Shown: positions 47,401-59,849, numbered from the stretch's first letter. The stretch: DNA of 64,000 bases from Escallonia rubra (GCA_033065855.1 JAVXUO010001184.1:310001-374000), one strand, 5' to 3'. Numbers and translations: made by a program. Notes: generated by a model from the sequence alone, not told the origin.

Positions 47401-48955
47401 TAAATGTCTTAATAAAAAAATTGGACTACACGACAAGTTTACATTGCGACCTACTCCCTAGAAGTGCAATCCGTGTGCTAAACGTTCAAGTAGATACATA
47501 TATTTTTTATAGAGGAAGTAATATGTGTGTGCGCGCGCGTGCGCGTAATGAATAAAAGTTAGAGATATGTCTTGTGTGGAACTAGTTTCTATCATATTTT
47601 AAGCTATTTTTGCACCAATTACGTCATTGGAGATGCTTTTGGCGACAATTTTTGGCTTGCTTTTGTTATTTACCAGTTCTTCTAAAATGTTAAATATTTA
47701 GAGAATGAGCCTAACAATATTAACATGCTTAACATGTTAAATATTTAGAGAATGAGCCTAACATGATTAACATGCTTAACATGCCTAACAATATTAACAT
47801 GCTTAACACTTTTTTTTTTTGGCTTAAGATAAATTTATTTTTAATTTGGGGATGTTATCGTAATATAAACAATAACATGAGATTGTTTGCGTTTTTAATT
47901 TAAAATAAAAAGTAACAACTTCTATAGTGCGTGAAAATATTTATCTTAATAATTTATTTGGGCATTATAGTTACTTACGAATAAAAGTTATATTAATGTT
48001 GCTTGGATATTAGAAAATTATTTATTGAGTGTCCTCTATGGTCATTTTGTCATAGTGAAACTGATTTACGTACTTTTTATCCAAACACTTTTTATAGATT
48101 TAATCTAGTTTACAATTACTTTTACCAAACAACAAACTGATTCAAATTAAATCAGATTTTGAAAACTGATTAAAATTTAAACTGAATCTGCTTTTTTTAA
48201 TCAATCCCAAACGGGCTCTGGTGAATCATATGGTTCCAATTTCATGAAGAAAATTTAAAGATGCCTCCTATCTTTCATTTCCAATTTTTTGTGAAGAAAC
48301 CATGAACTGATATTACAAAGCACCAATATATAAATCCAGATAAAGATAAAGACAACATAGAAAATCGACAATCTAATCTTTGTGTAATCGTATATGTCTT
48401 TATTGTTATCACTTCGATAGATATAATGTTAAACTACTAAAAGTAAGTCTAACTTTAGTGATTTGTCTGTCGAAGTGTTGCCTTTGACCTTATGTGGTGT
48501 TGGGTCCTGGATGCAAGTAGAATGTACGGGCAAAACACATGCACAACAACACGTACCATTTATAGGAAGAATACACGAAAACAAAGAAGCCAACAAGTAA
48601 ACATGACACGCACTGTAACTTGCAAATAAGTGCTCTCTTTTTAGGCACACATGAAAGGAAAGAGAGACTTTCACAGGAATGAGTGGTACACCAAGATTGG
48701 CCATGATATAAGTTTTGGCAGTGTCAGATATACAGATAGTAAATTTCACATCAAGTTAATTTTTAAGCACCCAGTCTACCTTATGATCAATGGAGGCGAC
48801 TTTATTTGCAAGCAATAACAGCTGGAGAGAGCATGGAGGCCAGGGCACTGCATGTATTTGCGAATGATCAACCAAACCGTCTACCACACAGAGTACTCTT
48901 CAACTACCCTCTACACGTTGCTGGTTCAAAGTTAGATACATCATGCAAATAATTG

Positions 48956-50015
48956 CTGCTTCCTCCAAATAAACGAAAAGATAAAGTTGGAAATCCATAA
49001 ATTTACGAAGGAGAAAAACGTAGAAACACGTTGATCATTTCTCCTCTAATACTTGAACATTATTTGTTGCAAGAGAGAAGACATTCCATTTAGTTCTTGA
49101 GCAAATCTTCTTAATCTTAATCCCGCTGCGTGAGTGGAAATTGCTGGTGTATATATATATACTACGAAGTGACAAATATTTAGTGGACCAAGGTCCTACA
49201 GATCGAAACCGGGAACAAGACCATGCCATAGCCCATAGATGAGGACACTAACTTAGACTTCCAAAGTCTTGAGAGGGTCATAACATTCAGTATTTTCGTT
49301 CCTGCTATCAACGATATGTATGCATTTGAGTAAATACTAGGGAAGAATGGTATAAATTACGTGGTACATAACTTTGGAGGATCAGGGTCCAAAAAACACT
49401 AGATAACAAGGTCATCATCATGTATAGACGATGACCTTAGAAGTTATTTTTGAGGAGCGTCTTGCTATTACGAAACTGACATGTCTGCATGCATCTCCCA
49501 TGCATGACAACAATCTATATACAGCTTACCCACTTGTTTCAGCAACAACCCTTTTGCTCCCCTTCCTACCGCAGAGACAAATCTGAGTTCCTGACACATA
49601 TATTCATACGATCCCACGTACCCATTCATCAGTGTAACTACGCATGCATACTCATTTGCAGGAAGTATTGCACTATGTTTTCGAGTAACAGAACCCAACC
49701 CTCGGTTTCTAACAAAACTAACACCACATGCAGCAACTGTCAATTGCAAAAGCAAGAAGAAAAAGACTAAAAGAGCAACAACACCCACATGGAATTTACA
49801 ACAGAGACAGAGAGAAGTTGCCGGATATTGCCAAAATTCCGTTACCGGAAAACGTCAACTCCCGGCTGAATATGGAGCGAGAGATTTCGAGAAAGACCAT
49901 GATGGAGATGTTAATAGGATAAGGCAGGCCGCAGCATTCTTTACGATGGACCAAAAGATCCACCGCCAATAACATCCCGCCACGTGCCCCCCCAAAAAAG
50001 GAAGCTGTCTCAGCT
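48956..50015. other. 3' flank of the small minus-strand gene; nothing else certain
   Basis: Mixed-composition DNA. A 106-codon minus-strand frame at 49468-49788 opens with a hydrophobic, signal-like stretch (VVALLVFFFLLLQLTVAACG) but has no recognised family, and could be 3' UTR of the neighbour. Confidence 0.35.
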
Positions 50016-50474
50016 TCACATCTGAATCCATCGAGCGAGTTGCGTAGGGTTGACGATCCCCGGAATGTGGGCCCCGTCACTCTTCATCAGACCCGCCACC
50101 TCAGCATAGCTCTGTTGGCTCTTCGGCTTCAACTTGCCGCCGCTCTGCTCGGCTTCCCCGCCGAAACGGCTCTGACTGGAACCCGGCTTCCCCCGCTTCG
50201 GCTCGGCCGGCGATAATGGCATGGCAAGGGCTCGGGCCGGGTCAAACTTCTGGCCCAGCAGCGTGCCTCTGGTCAAGAACTCGTGGGCCATGTAGCCGGC
50301 TAAGAGCTGGTTAGACGGGACCGGCTCGGCTGGCTGCTTGAACAGCGACTCCGTGTTGGCGGGTACCGTCACCGCTGGCCGTGGCTGTGACGGCTTGGTC
50401 GGGTAAAAGGCTTCCGGCTCCTTGCGCTTACGTGGCGTCAGGATTCGGCGTGGATGCTGGTGGTGGTGGCTCAT
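50016..50474 (-). CDS. Conserved plant protein of unknown function (152 residues)
   Basis: A single-exon frame. I start it at the ATG at 50474 (MSHHHQHPRRILTP) and not at the upstream in-frame GTG. The product has a His/Pro/Arg-rich N-terminus with RKRK, a conserved-looking centre SNQLLAGYMAHEFLTRGTLL then GQKFDPARA, and the C-terminus SYAEVAGLMKSDGAHIPGIV then NPTQLARWIQM. I recall this C-terminal signature from a small family of unnamed plant proteins; no function is known to me. There are no membrane segments. Base composition is GC-rich against AT-rich surroundings, as for a real gene. Upstream sequence (minus strand) is CT-rich to about 51050, with a TATA box at about 51080. Confidence 0.8.
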   Translation of the reverse strand: MSHHHQHPRRILTPRKRKEPEAFYPTKPSQPRPAVTVPANTESLFKQPAEPVPSNQLLAGYMAHEFLTRGTLLGQKFDPARALAMPLSPAEPKRGKPGSSQSRFGGEAEQSGGKLKPKSQQSYAEVAGLMKSDGAHIPGIVNPTQLARWIQM

Positions 50475-51079
50475 CTCGGCCGTCCGTTTTATCCTCGGAT
50501 ATGCCACGTCAGCAAGTAAGGCTCAAAGAAAGATAATCGTGCTCTTCATAAGAGGGGCAAGATGGTCTCATCGGATGATAAGAAGAAACTTGTGGACATG
50601 CCACATCATCAACAAAGGGTCCAAAGGTAATTTGACTAGTTTATAGCAGGAGGTGGTTAAAAAAAAATAAATAAAAAGGCCGAAAAAGAAAGGTATTGTA
50701 TACAAGAGATGTAAGTCGTAAATGTGGTTGGAGCAAAGGACAGAAGAGTAATTATGTTCTTTACAGAGGGGGTACAACTGTCTCGCCGAAGATTGAGGGG
50801 GTGGTACAGTTGTGAATATTGCTTCGAGGAGAGGACTATAGCGTAAAAAGGAAGTTCCGATTCTTTTAATAGGAAAGAGACAAGAAAAACGGAAATGAAA
50901 TGGAAATGGATCGACAAGGAGCGAGTGAAGGAAATCAGGACGAGAAGGGCAGATCCGGGCGGTGGTTGCCGGCGGCACGGCCACCGTGTAAGAGGAAGAG
51001 TTGGGGGAGAGGAGATGGAGAGAGAAAGAGAAGAACCCCAGGGAGAGAGAGAAGACGATGAGGGGAAGAGGAATTGGGG

Positions 51080-51087
51080 CTTTATAT
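51080..51087 (-). promoter_or_regulatory. TATA box of the small minus-strand gene
   Basis: On the minus strand the sequence reads CCATATAAAGCCCC. A CT-rich leader follows, which would place the start near 51050 and give a ~575-base 5' UTR, possibly with an intron. Confidence 0.45.
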
Positions 51088-51204
51088 GGAGGAGAGCGGC
51101 GGGCAGGTACTTATATGGTGAATGGGTATTATATACCCCTAAAAACAAAGAATATTTACAGTGTAATGCCATCGGGTAACGTTTCCTTCGATATAGACCC
51201 ACCG

Positions 51205-51492
51205 AGAGAGCATGATTTACCTTTTTTGAGAATTATCATAAATATATACTACCGAAAAATAAACGAGGTTAACATTTTTAATTTCTGGGATGACATATAT
51301 TAATATAACGCTAATAACGGGTGATAATCTCATCAGATAGAATGCATAAAAAAATAAAAATAGAAAATAGACCACAAAATTAAAGCAAACAAAAGTTAAG
51401 AAAAACTATATATATATTTTTTGGTATGGAGATTCAATAAATATCTGAACCTACAAACAAACAATCTACAAGAAAGAGAGCATGATTTACCT
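51205..51492 (-). mobile_element. Candidate retroposed insertion with 18-bp target duplication
   Basis: AGAGAGCATGATTTACCT occurs at 51205-51222 and 51475-51492. The 252 bp between begin with a T run (51222 on), which is an A tail on the minus strand. That is the pattern of a SINE or truncated LINE insert. No pol III A/B boxes or LINE coding were recognised, so the source is unknown. Confidence 0.55.
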
Positions 51493-53272
51493 AAAAAGCA
51501 TTTACAGTTTGGTCATGGGGCTTCTACTCTTTAGATTGCCGTTTGAAAACTATTGATTCGGGCCCAAGTTGGGTTGTGCAGGTGATAATTTTTATTTAAA
51601 TTTAAAATGCTTTTCACATATGTTTAGGAGTAGTAGTTTTGTAAGACTTGTATTCAAATCTTCGCAATCTCTTTTTAATCATCGTTAATTAATTGTTAGA
51701 ATTAATATTCAGTCGCCATTAATCGTAATTATACGGGAAGACGAGAGTTGTAACCATGTTTTGGTGATGATAAATCTGTTCCGGAATTAAACACACACGC
51801 ACACAAAAGTATTTTGCTGAGAAAATTCATATTACTCCCATAATCTCCTAAAGTTTATCTACTACTAATTCACAAAGATTTAATAGAGATCTTAGATATT
51901 GATATTCGCAGTTCTTCTCAGGCTTTGTTGTATCCCGAGAATGAACTCGCCTGCAATCCATTAGCAAACTTTGTCTTGAGTGGAGACAAATAACGTTTTA
52001 AAAAAAAGTGTCATTAAATAAGTCTCAAAGTTTTTTTTTCCCTCCCGTTTCTGATTCCCGACAATCCTTCCAAAAGCCTCTTCCGATGTGTTCTCTGTCT
52101 TCTGGTGGTTGGTTGGGCAGGGGTGGTCTATCTTCTGTTGTTTTATGGTGGTTTGCTGTAGTGGTAGACAGGGTAATCCCAGTGAGGTTTTCTCATGCCA
52201 GGTCCCTTCTTCCTCCTTCTCCCCTCCCTTCTTTACTTAGGTTCCCCTCCCCCAGTGCATAACATTACCTCTCTAAAAAATAGAGTTAGCCAAGTACGTA
52301 CTCTTGAGCTTTTTGGTGGGATTATTCATATTGTTCTTCCATACCTGATGCGAGACGCCATTGGAACTGTACGACCATGAAAATGAAATGTAATTACATT
52401 ATATCAACTTGGATAGCTAAAAGTTCGATTTTGTTAGTAGTAATCTTGTACACTTTGATCTTCAATTGCGCCACACTTGCTATATCGATTATTAAAAGGC
52501 TTGTTACTTCGACAAAGATTCATGTTTCCGAGAAAGTTATACAATCTCGATAAGTTTATCTTTAACCGTATCCTTTCTATCCCTTCTGGCTTATATATGT
52601 TTTATACATGTTAACCAAACTCAAACTGTGGATAACTTATAGTTATACATTCTATGTTAGCATCGTCCCACCAACATTTTTAACTATGTAAGTCGAGCAT
52701 GTGGTGTATTTCCAAACAATAAAGTTGAGCATAGCCGAGCCAGTTGTTTGCGTTTAGTTAGCTAATTTATCGAGCTTTAAATTAAGTGGCTTCCTAGGGT
52801 AGAGTGGACTTGGAAATCCGACTTTCTCTAGAGTTATCAAGGAACTCTAGATCAGAGTTCTACCAACCGTTCTCTGACCCAAGGGCGTACAACGAATGAA
52901 AAATAAAATGAGGACGATGAAGGAAACTAATTTGCATTCTATACGCCAAACATTTTGGTCTTACCAAGTTGAATGAGACTTCTCCACTCTCGCCCGTAAT
53001 GCTAATTGATCGTCGATAGAGCATATTGGTGACACTTTATAGTCTCTTCTTATAAATAAATAATTTCGTGACATTTTTGTAAATTCTCAAAACTTGTAAA
53101 ACAAAAAGTTAGCTCCAGCCATGATCTTTATAGTTGGGACAAAAGCCAAACTTCATGTTAGCTACCAGATTAGTTGTGGCCAAACCTCATGTTAGCTACC
53201 AGATCAGTTGTGGACCTTATGGTGGCCCAATACTTGTTATATGTGGTAATACGAATATTGGCATTTATATTA
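51493..53272. other. Gene-free AT-rich stretch
   Basis: No recognisable gene or terminal repeats. Open frames at 52.0-52.4 kb are short and low-complexity. Confidence 0.5.
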
Positions 53273-53590
53273 CTCTCTCTGTCTTAAATTATTTAACTAT
53301 AATTGACTTACACGTTTATTTAAAATATAATTAATATTTTATGAGTTTTTCTTCTACCCTGAGAGTGAGAGTGAGAGTGAGAGTGAGAGAGACAGAGAGA
53401 TAGAGAGGGGGGAGGGGGAAGAAGAAAGTGAGTCAGAAGAGAGAAAATGAGTTAGTGAAGGATTAAATATAAAAAAAAGTATAAAAAGGATAAACATGAA
53501 AAACACATAACAAATATTTCTTAATTTAACAGTGATCAATTTTTTGGAACACCTCAAAAAATATGTAATTAATTTTTTGGACGGAGGGAG
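53273..53590. mobile_element. Stowaway-like MITE
   Basis: The left end TA|CTCTCTCTGTCTTAAATTA and the right end GGACGGAGGGAG|TA are inverted matches of the Stowaway terminus CTCCCTCCGTCC, flanked by TA. The interior contains a GAGAGT repeat (53360-53400). Confidence 0.65.
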
Positions 53591-55780
53591 TACTATCAAT
53601 TAAATTGTCTTTTTCATTTTCTCTTGAAGTGCGCGTATGAAAGTTTGTCCAAAAAGAAGTGTGGTAATAGGAAAATGAACCTAAGAGGCAATTTAAGACA
53701 AAAACAATTCCCTGTTTAGTGTGGTTTTAGCAAAAAGAACCTGAATTTGGTGTCAGCTTAAATTTATTTTCAACATAAGAAACAAAAAGGTTGAGCTAGT
53801 TAGGGGAGGACCACAAAGAAAAGGGGGGGGGGGGGGACCACGGTCACACCCCAAACTTTTTATTTTTTTATAAAAATGGGTACTTGTATTTGAAACATGT
53901 ATGGAAATATCATTTATTATAATATCAACGTATTAGGGGTGAACACGGTTCGATTTTGTTTGGTTTGGGGTCAAACCGCTCAGTTTGAAAAATTGTGAAT
54001 CAAACTAAATCAATTACCATCGGTTTGGACGGTTTGGTTTAGTCGGTTTGGATTGGTTTACACTCACTTAAAGAAGTTGTTCCTTTGCATACAACTATTA
54101 GATACAACAATAATTAAAAGTTAAAGATTTATTTTTCTAAATTGCATATAATCTTGTTGCATTCAATATATATGTGCTCATTGATGTATGAGAAATAATG
54201 AGTAAATATAAAAGAGATATTGGTCACCATGTACGCAAAATTATGAAATGAATGTTCTAAAAATAGATTAGCATATTATAGTTCGGTTTAGTATCGGTTT
54301 AAAACATACGAACTAAACCGAATTAAGGTCGATTTGAGAAATTTAGAACTGAATCGTTAAGATTTTTGGATAGTTCGGATTGAATTAGTTCTGTTTGATT
54401 GGTTTGAACGGTTCCGGTCGATTTGAATGGTTTGGTGCTCATCCCTAATATTATAATTTCCTTTTGATGACTTTTTGTGCCATCATAGTCTTTGTGATTA
54501 TCTTTCCTTGCTCTGTTTCATTCTTTCAAGTTTCAAATCCCCAAATTGCAACCAAAAAAAATAAAAAAAAAATAAAGAATAGATCAAGGTTATTTTTAAG
54601 ACTTCTTTGAACACCTCAAAAAATATGTAATTAATTTTTTAATTTGAAAAGTGTAAAAAAAAGAAAACATGAAAAACACATAACAAATCTTTTTTAATTT
54701 GAAAAGTGATTAACTTTTTGGAACACCTCAAAAATATATGTAATTAATTTTTTGGACGGAGGGCGTACTGTCAATTAAATAGTCTTTTTCATTTTCTCTT
54801 GAAGTGCGCGTATGAAAGTTTGTCCAAAAAGAAGTGTGGTAATAGGAAAATGAACCTAGGAGGCAATTTAAGACAAAAAACAATTCCCTGTTTAGTGTGG
54901 TTTTAGCAAAAAGAACCTGAATTTTGTGTCCGCTTAAATTTATTTTCAACATAAGAAACAAAAAGGTTGATGGACCTAGTTAGGGGCGGACCACAAGGAG
55001 GGGGGACCACGGTCACACCCCCAACTTTTAATTTTTTTAAATAATAGGTACTTGTATTTGAAACATGTACGGAAATATCATTTATTGTAATACTAACGTA
55101 ATTTAGGAGTGAGCACGATTCGATTTTGTTTGGTTTGGGGGTCAAACTGCAAATCGAATCGTAACCGCTTGATTTGAAAAATTGTGAATCGAACTAAACC
55201 AATTACCATCGATTTGGATGGTATGATTTAGTCAGTTTGGATCGTTTACACTCACTTAAAGAAGTTGTTCCTTGCATACAACTATTAGATCCAACAATAA
55301 TTAAAAGTTAAAGATTTATATTTCTAAATTGCATATAATCTTGTTGCATTCAATGTATATGTACTCATTGATGTATGAGTAAGAATGAGCAAATATAAAA
55401 GAGATATTGGTCACCATGTACGCAAAAATTATGAAATGAATATTCTAAAATTAGATTAACATATTATAGCTAGGTTCGGTTCGGTTTAGAATCGGTTTAA
55501 AACATGTGAACTGTCAACTGAATCGAACTAAGGTCGGTTTGAGAAATTTAGAACTGAACCGTTAAGATTTTTGGACGGTTTGGATTGGATTGATTCCGTT
55601 TAATTGGTTTGAGCAGTTCGAATCGGTTTGAATGGTTTGGTGCTCACCCCTAATATTAAGATTTCTTTTTGATGACTTTTTGTGCCATCATAGTCTTTGT
55701 GATTTCTTTCCTTCCTATGTTTCATTCTTCCAAGTTTCAAATCGCCAGATTGCAAAAAAAGAATAAATCAAGGTTATTTT
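53470..55780. repeat. 1.17-kb tandem duplication with CGGTTTGG-rich repeats
   Basis: Copy A (about 53470-54600) and copy B (about 54645-55780) align at an offset of 1174 bp (GAACACCTCAAAAA at 53547 and 54721), with moderate divergence. Each copy holds a palindromic element-like core rich in CGGTTTGG/CCAAACC, with ends such as TTAGGGGTGAACACGG and GGTGCTCACCCCTAA, resembling hAT-type MITEs. Copy A has a 13-G run near 53824. No gene is seen. Confidence 0.8.
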
Positions 55781-57796
55781 TTCTTTTGTACCCGGAACTG
55801 TCAATTTGTTCATGTCTTTTTAGTCCTCCGATTATATTTCTGACTCCGCCCTGAACCTACTAAGTATCATAGTAACTTTGAAGAAAACTTCAAATTCTAC
55901 TTTAAGATCTGCATAAGGGCATTCTTATTTAATTATATTTATTTCATGTAAGTCCGGCTTTAACTTGGAATTTGTGTTACTAGTCAAGTCTGACCGAGAT
56001 TGTGTATTTTCCATTTTCCTTGCTAGATTTTTCTGGGAACCTGGTCTTTGCTTGTCCACGGGTTCTTGTTCTTTCGTGCAGAAGTATTAAAGTTTGGATT
56101 TCTCTTGCCAGGATATGCCACGTAGCTTAATGTACTATTATTTCTTCTCAAGTTTAGATTCACTTCAACAAAAAATTTAAAAACATCAATGTACGGCATG
56201 CTCTAGTTTTTATTTGGTTATCAGTTGATAATACGAAGGTAAGATTGAGGTCACTTCTCAAATTCTATTATTTCCCATAGTAAGTAACGATAATGGAGTT
56301 CTACCGTTTCACTGTTTCAGTTTCATTCATGTCATATCATCGAAGAGAATTGGGTAGCCAGCAACAAGAAAGAAGAAGAACATATATGCATGTTCACATC
56401 ACAACATAGGCAACACTACCATGGAAAGTACGCGTGAATAATATGGTGTAGACTTGTACTAGTTTGTTAGAAACTAAAGCATTTAAGAACGAGTCGGGCC
56501 GGCAAATGTCTAATATTATTTCAACGTATCAACCATAAGCAATACAATTATTCCATTAATTAGGTCTTTTCTGACAAGTCCACGATCTCCACTCTAGAAA
56601 AAAAAATTGATAGTCTTTCAACCGACCCTCACCCTAAAAAAACAACTGTTCATAAGTGTATAACAGTTTTATCTTACTTGATAGTTTGTGGTTGGTACAC
56701 TAGTTTTTCTTTTTGATTCGACGGTCAGTTGGTATCATAGGTTACCTTCTCCGGTGGATCACCCAACCTAGGAAACTCGTAAGAAATTAATTCTTGCGAT
56801 CAGCCTCTAAGAAACTAGAGTCAATGACCTCAAAAGATTGGCGAAGACCTTTACTAGCTAAGGTGTTCTCATGCGGCTTATAATTGACTATTTTCAGTGC
56901 ACGTTTGCAAAACCACAATCGATAAAAGTTTAATACCTAAACCATAATATAACCTATTTGTCCAAATGAATTGGCAAGGCTTACTGCCAAAGGATGAATG
57001 GTTTTTGCCAAAGTACAACATAATAGGCTAGAACCAATGGCTCAACCACCCAAAATAGTCTTTGCTTTGACAAAAGGTCGTGTTACAGTAAAGCCCATTC
57101 GCACATTCTAACGGGTCTTTCTCACCCTCAAAGACGAGATTCCCTCTCAGCTCTTCGGATTTACACATCCTAGTAGGAATCCCTATCTCATCTTTCCTCT
57201 TCTGTCTAGGTCACCACCACCGACAGATGAATCTTTCACCGCCCTCCCATCACAATGATAACTTGTCGACGGAAATTCTCGGGAAGGATTCAACTAAGCG
57301 AAGGGATGCCAAGAAAATAGGGGAAAGGGAGTTTTGCAGTAGCGGTGGCCGAAATGATTCCAACGATGCCCAATCGGGAGATTGATTTTTCAAGGAGAGT
57401 CATCGAATAGTGGAACTAATAAAAGAGCACGTTAGTCTTCTAAAAAACGATGGCTCAAACTCGTAAAATAATCATGTAGTAGGCATTAAAGCAACGAAGA
57501 TATGGCATTTCTATGCAGGTTTGCATGTGAGAACATGCTTTCCTTAGGGCTGCCATTAATAAAAACCATAACTCTTTTGGTATAAGGGCTACCGAACAAA
57601 TAAATTATTTGACCAAATGGGAATTAAAATCAAAATGGAAACTCAATCCGACTTTTGGTCGGCTATTCAATTATGACTGTGTATTTTGGGAATGCGAATC
57701 CCAATCACTATCTGCTAAACGACTTGAATTAGTAGTCCGGTTACAAGTCCAAAGTGATTAAAGGCCCAACTTAACAAATTGACCTTAAATTAAATA
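55781..57796. other. Gene-free AT-rich stretch
   Basis: No coding signal, RNA gene or clear repeat recognised over 2 kb. Confidence 0.5.
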
Positions 57797-57813
57797 ATAT
57801 TTTCTAACATATG

Positions 57814-58832
57814 GACTTGGTGCAAACTTTTAAAGCTCAGAGAGAAGTGCAGTCACTTCATATATTATAAAGTGGGAAGTGGGGAATCAACATGGTTGTG
57901 GTTAGACAATTGGCTCCTGGAGATACCAATAATTCAGCAATATGGGCAGAAGATCATATATGACTCAGGCCTGGGAATTAATGCCAAAGTCAAAGAAATC
58001 ATACAAGGCAATGAATGACAATTGTTACCTAACAGATCAGAGGAGCTCAGAAGCTTAAATAGAATCTTGGTTACAAGACCAGCCCCTGCTAATGGGAATC
58101 ATGATGAGGTAGCATGGCGACTCAACTCCAATGGTGAGTTTACCATTAAATCAGCATGGGAGGGACTTAGATTAAAAGCCCCAAGGGCTCCCTGGAGCAA
58201 GTTGATTTGGTTCAAAGGGCACATACCAAGATGTGCTATGATCCTATGGCTATTATGTAAAAGGGGTTTGAGAACCAAGACAAAGTTAAAGACATGGAAT
58301 ATCATCCCAGATGATCAGTGTGTATTGTGCAGAAGATATTCTGAAAATGAGGACCATCTTTTTGTGCAATGCTCTTATGCACAGAATCTATGGAAAGAGA
58401 CTTTTGAGAAAATGAACATGAAGATACCACTAATATCATAGCAGCAGTTCATTCAATACTCAATGTTACACTTCAGGGGGAAAAGCCTTAAAGCAAGAAT
58501 GTGTAAACTCATAATTGCTGTGGTAATATATGGGATTTGGCAAGAGAGGAATGCAAGAATTTTTAGCTAGAAACAAGCTACAGAGAAGGGATGTATGCAA
58601 ATGATAAATCAGTGGATATATTATAGAACCCTCAGCTGGAAACAAAGCCATGCAACAGAGCAAAACAGGGAGATATGCCAAGCATGGGGTTTAGATATGC
58701 AACGATTACTTTTAGTATAATGTACAAATTGTAAAATAGAGATCACAGAAATGTGTATAGCTGAAAAATGTTTTTGTATATGATTGAGCTTAAATGAATA
58801 CAAAGGACCTTTGACAAAAAATATATATATAT
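57814..58832 (+). mobile_element. 5'-truncated LINE with 17-bp target duplication
   Basis: ATATTTTCTAACATATG flanks the insert at 57797-57813 and 58833-58849. The insert encodes the last part of a plant LINE ORF2: a GESTWLWLDNWLLEIP-type segment, then from 58022 VAWRLNSNGEFTIKSAWEGL and the zinc-binding zf-RVT domain (CAMILWLLCKRGLRT; C-x2-C in DQCVLCRRYSENEDHLFVQC). There are stops at about 58018 and 58439. It ends in A6 followed by an (AT)n tract. Different from the LINE at 42.5 kb. Confidence 0.9.
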
Positions 58833-58849
58833 ATATTTTCTAACATATG

Positions 58850-59845
58850 CAACCTTTTTTATGTTGTTTCATATACTGAGTAATAATGCATCATGCACAA
58901 TCTGTAACAATTTAAAATATTTTTGGAAGTTCTTGGAAAATTTGGTTTTGAACCGAATAAGAACTAGAATACTCGTTTTGTTCCTTTGATCAAATATGAA
59001 AAACCTGAGAACCAATATCAATAAAGTTAATCGACCAACCAAAATTTTATAACCATATTGGAAATGTTTGGTCGGAATATTGAGATAAAACCAGACATTA
59101 CAAAACGCTAATTTTTATCGCTCGATTACAGATATAGGGCGTTATGATAAATGGAACTTCTGTTTTCACACCATACTTTACTTTTTCACAATTTGATTTG
59201 TCGCTAAAGGTGCAACAACGACCATATTTTAGTCTTTTAGTAACAATTGGAACGTGAACAAGCACATGCGAGCGTAGAAATAAGCATTCCATGTAACAAA
59301 TACTAAAACCTTTTTTCCGAAGCAAAGTTCTAATGCAGAATTGCAAAATTGATAAAAATGCCCTTCATGTCCCACCCGTCGTCTTCTCCAACGGAAACCC
59401 TGTTGGCCTCATCTTCTCCATCCACAATCTCATTAATTCGTTTTGCCTTTGTAACCATTATTTTCTTTCATGCGAGTCTCTGCTTGGTTTTGTTGTCCCT
59501 AACATCACTTTGTTAAAAACTAAGTCAGTGATGCAAGTTTACTTGGCTTACACCGTGACTTTTATCTGCGCTACTTGTTTTGTGCTTTTTTTTTGGGTAT
59601 GCAGGTGTTTTGCTATTTTTTGGGGTATGGTATATATACAACTATATCAAGAAATTAAGCGGTGTTTTGCGTGCAAAATTTAGAATTCTAAAAATTGCGT
59701 GCAACTATTTTTTTTTAAATTCCAAAAAAAAATAAAAATTTGCGGTGTCTCGTGTTGCGCTAAATGGCTACCTGACAATCGACCCCTGAGCCACACAACA
59801 CCAGAAACAAGGACTAAAGAGTCCAAAGGAGGCAGGGAGAAAAGA
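58850..59845. other. Gene-free AT-rich stretch
   Basis: A 116-codon plus-strand frame at 59333-59683 is Phe/Cys-rich with no recognised similarity and is not called. Confidence 0.4.
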
Positions 59846-59849
59846 CTAA

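Larger units (their letters stand above)
44035..48955. repeat. Segmental repeat, three copies of a ~0.6-1.5-kb segment
   Basis: The segment starting GTAAGCATYRGTTYAAAAAGG then TAATGTCTTG and CTACACG begins at about 44048, 44656 and 46408 (the last split by a Harbinger-type element and resuming at 47401). The longer part, with ATCACTTGCAAATAAGTG-type sequence and TTTCACAGGAATGAGTGG, occurs at 45170-45425 and 48460-48730. A third block (GCTGGTTCAAAGTTAGATAC) occurs at 45725-45885 and 48790-48950. The copies are diverged. No gene is identified. Confidence 0.75.

Noticed and set aside
49468..49788. 106-codon minus-strand frame with a hydrophobic start
   Set aside because: No recognisable family and it lies in the probable 3' UTR of the neighbouring gene; too weak to call without expression data.
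50657..51202. 181-codon minus-strand frame upstream of the small conserved gene
   Set aside because: CT-rich leader/promoter sequence giving a Ser/Leu/Phe-rich translation; it spans the likely TATA box.
59333..59683. 116-codon plus-strand frame
   Set aside because: Phe/Cys-rich AT-region translation without family, promoter or splice support.
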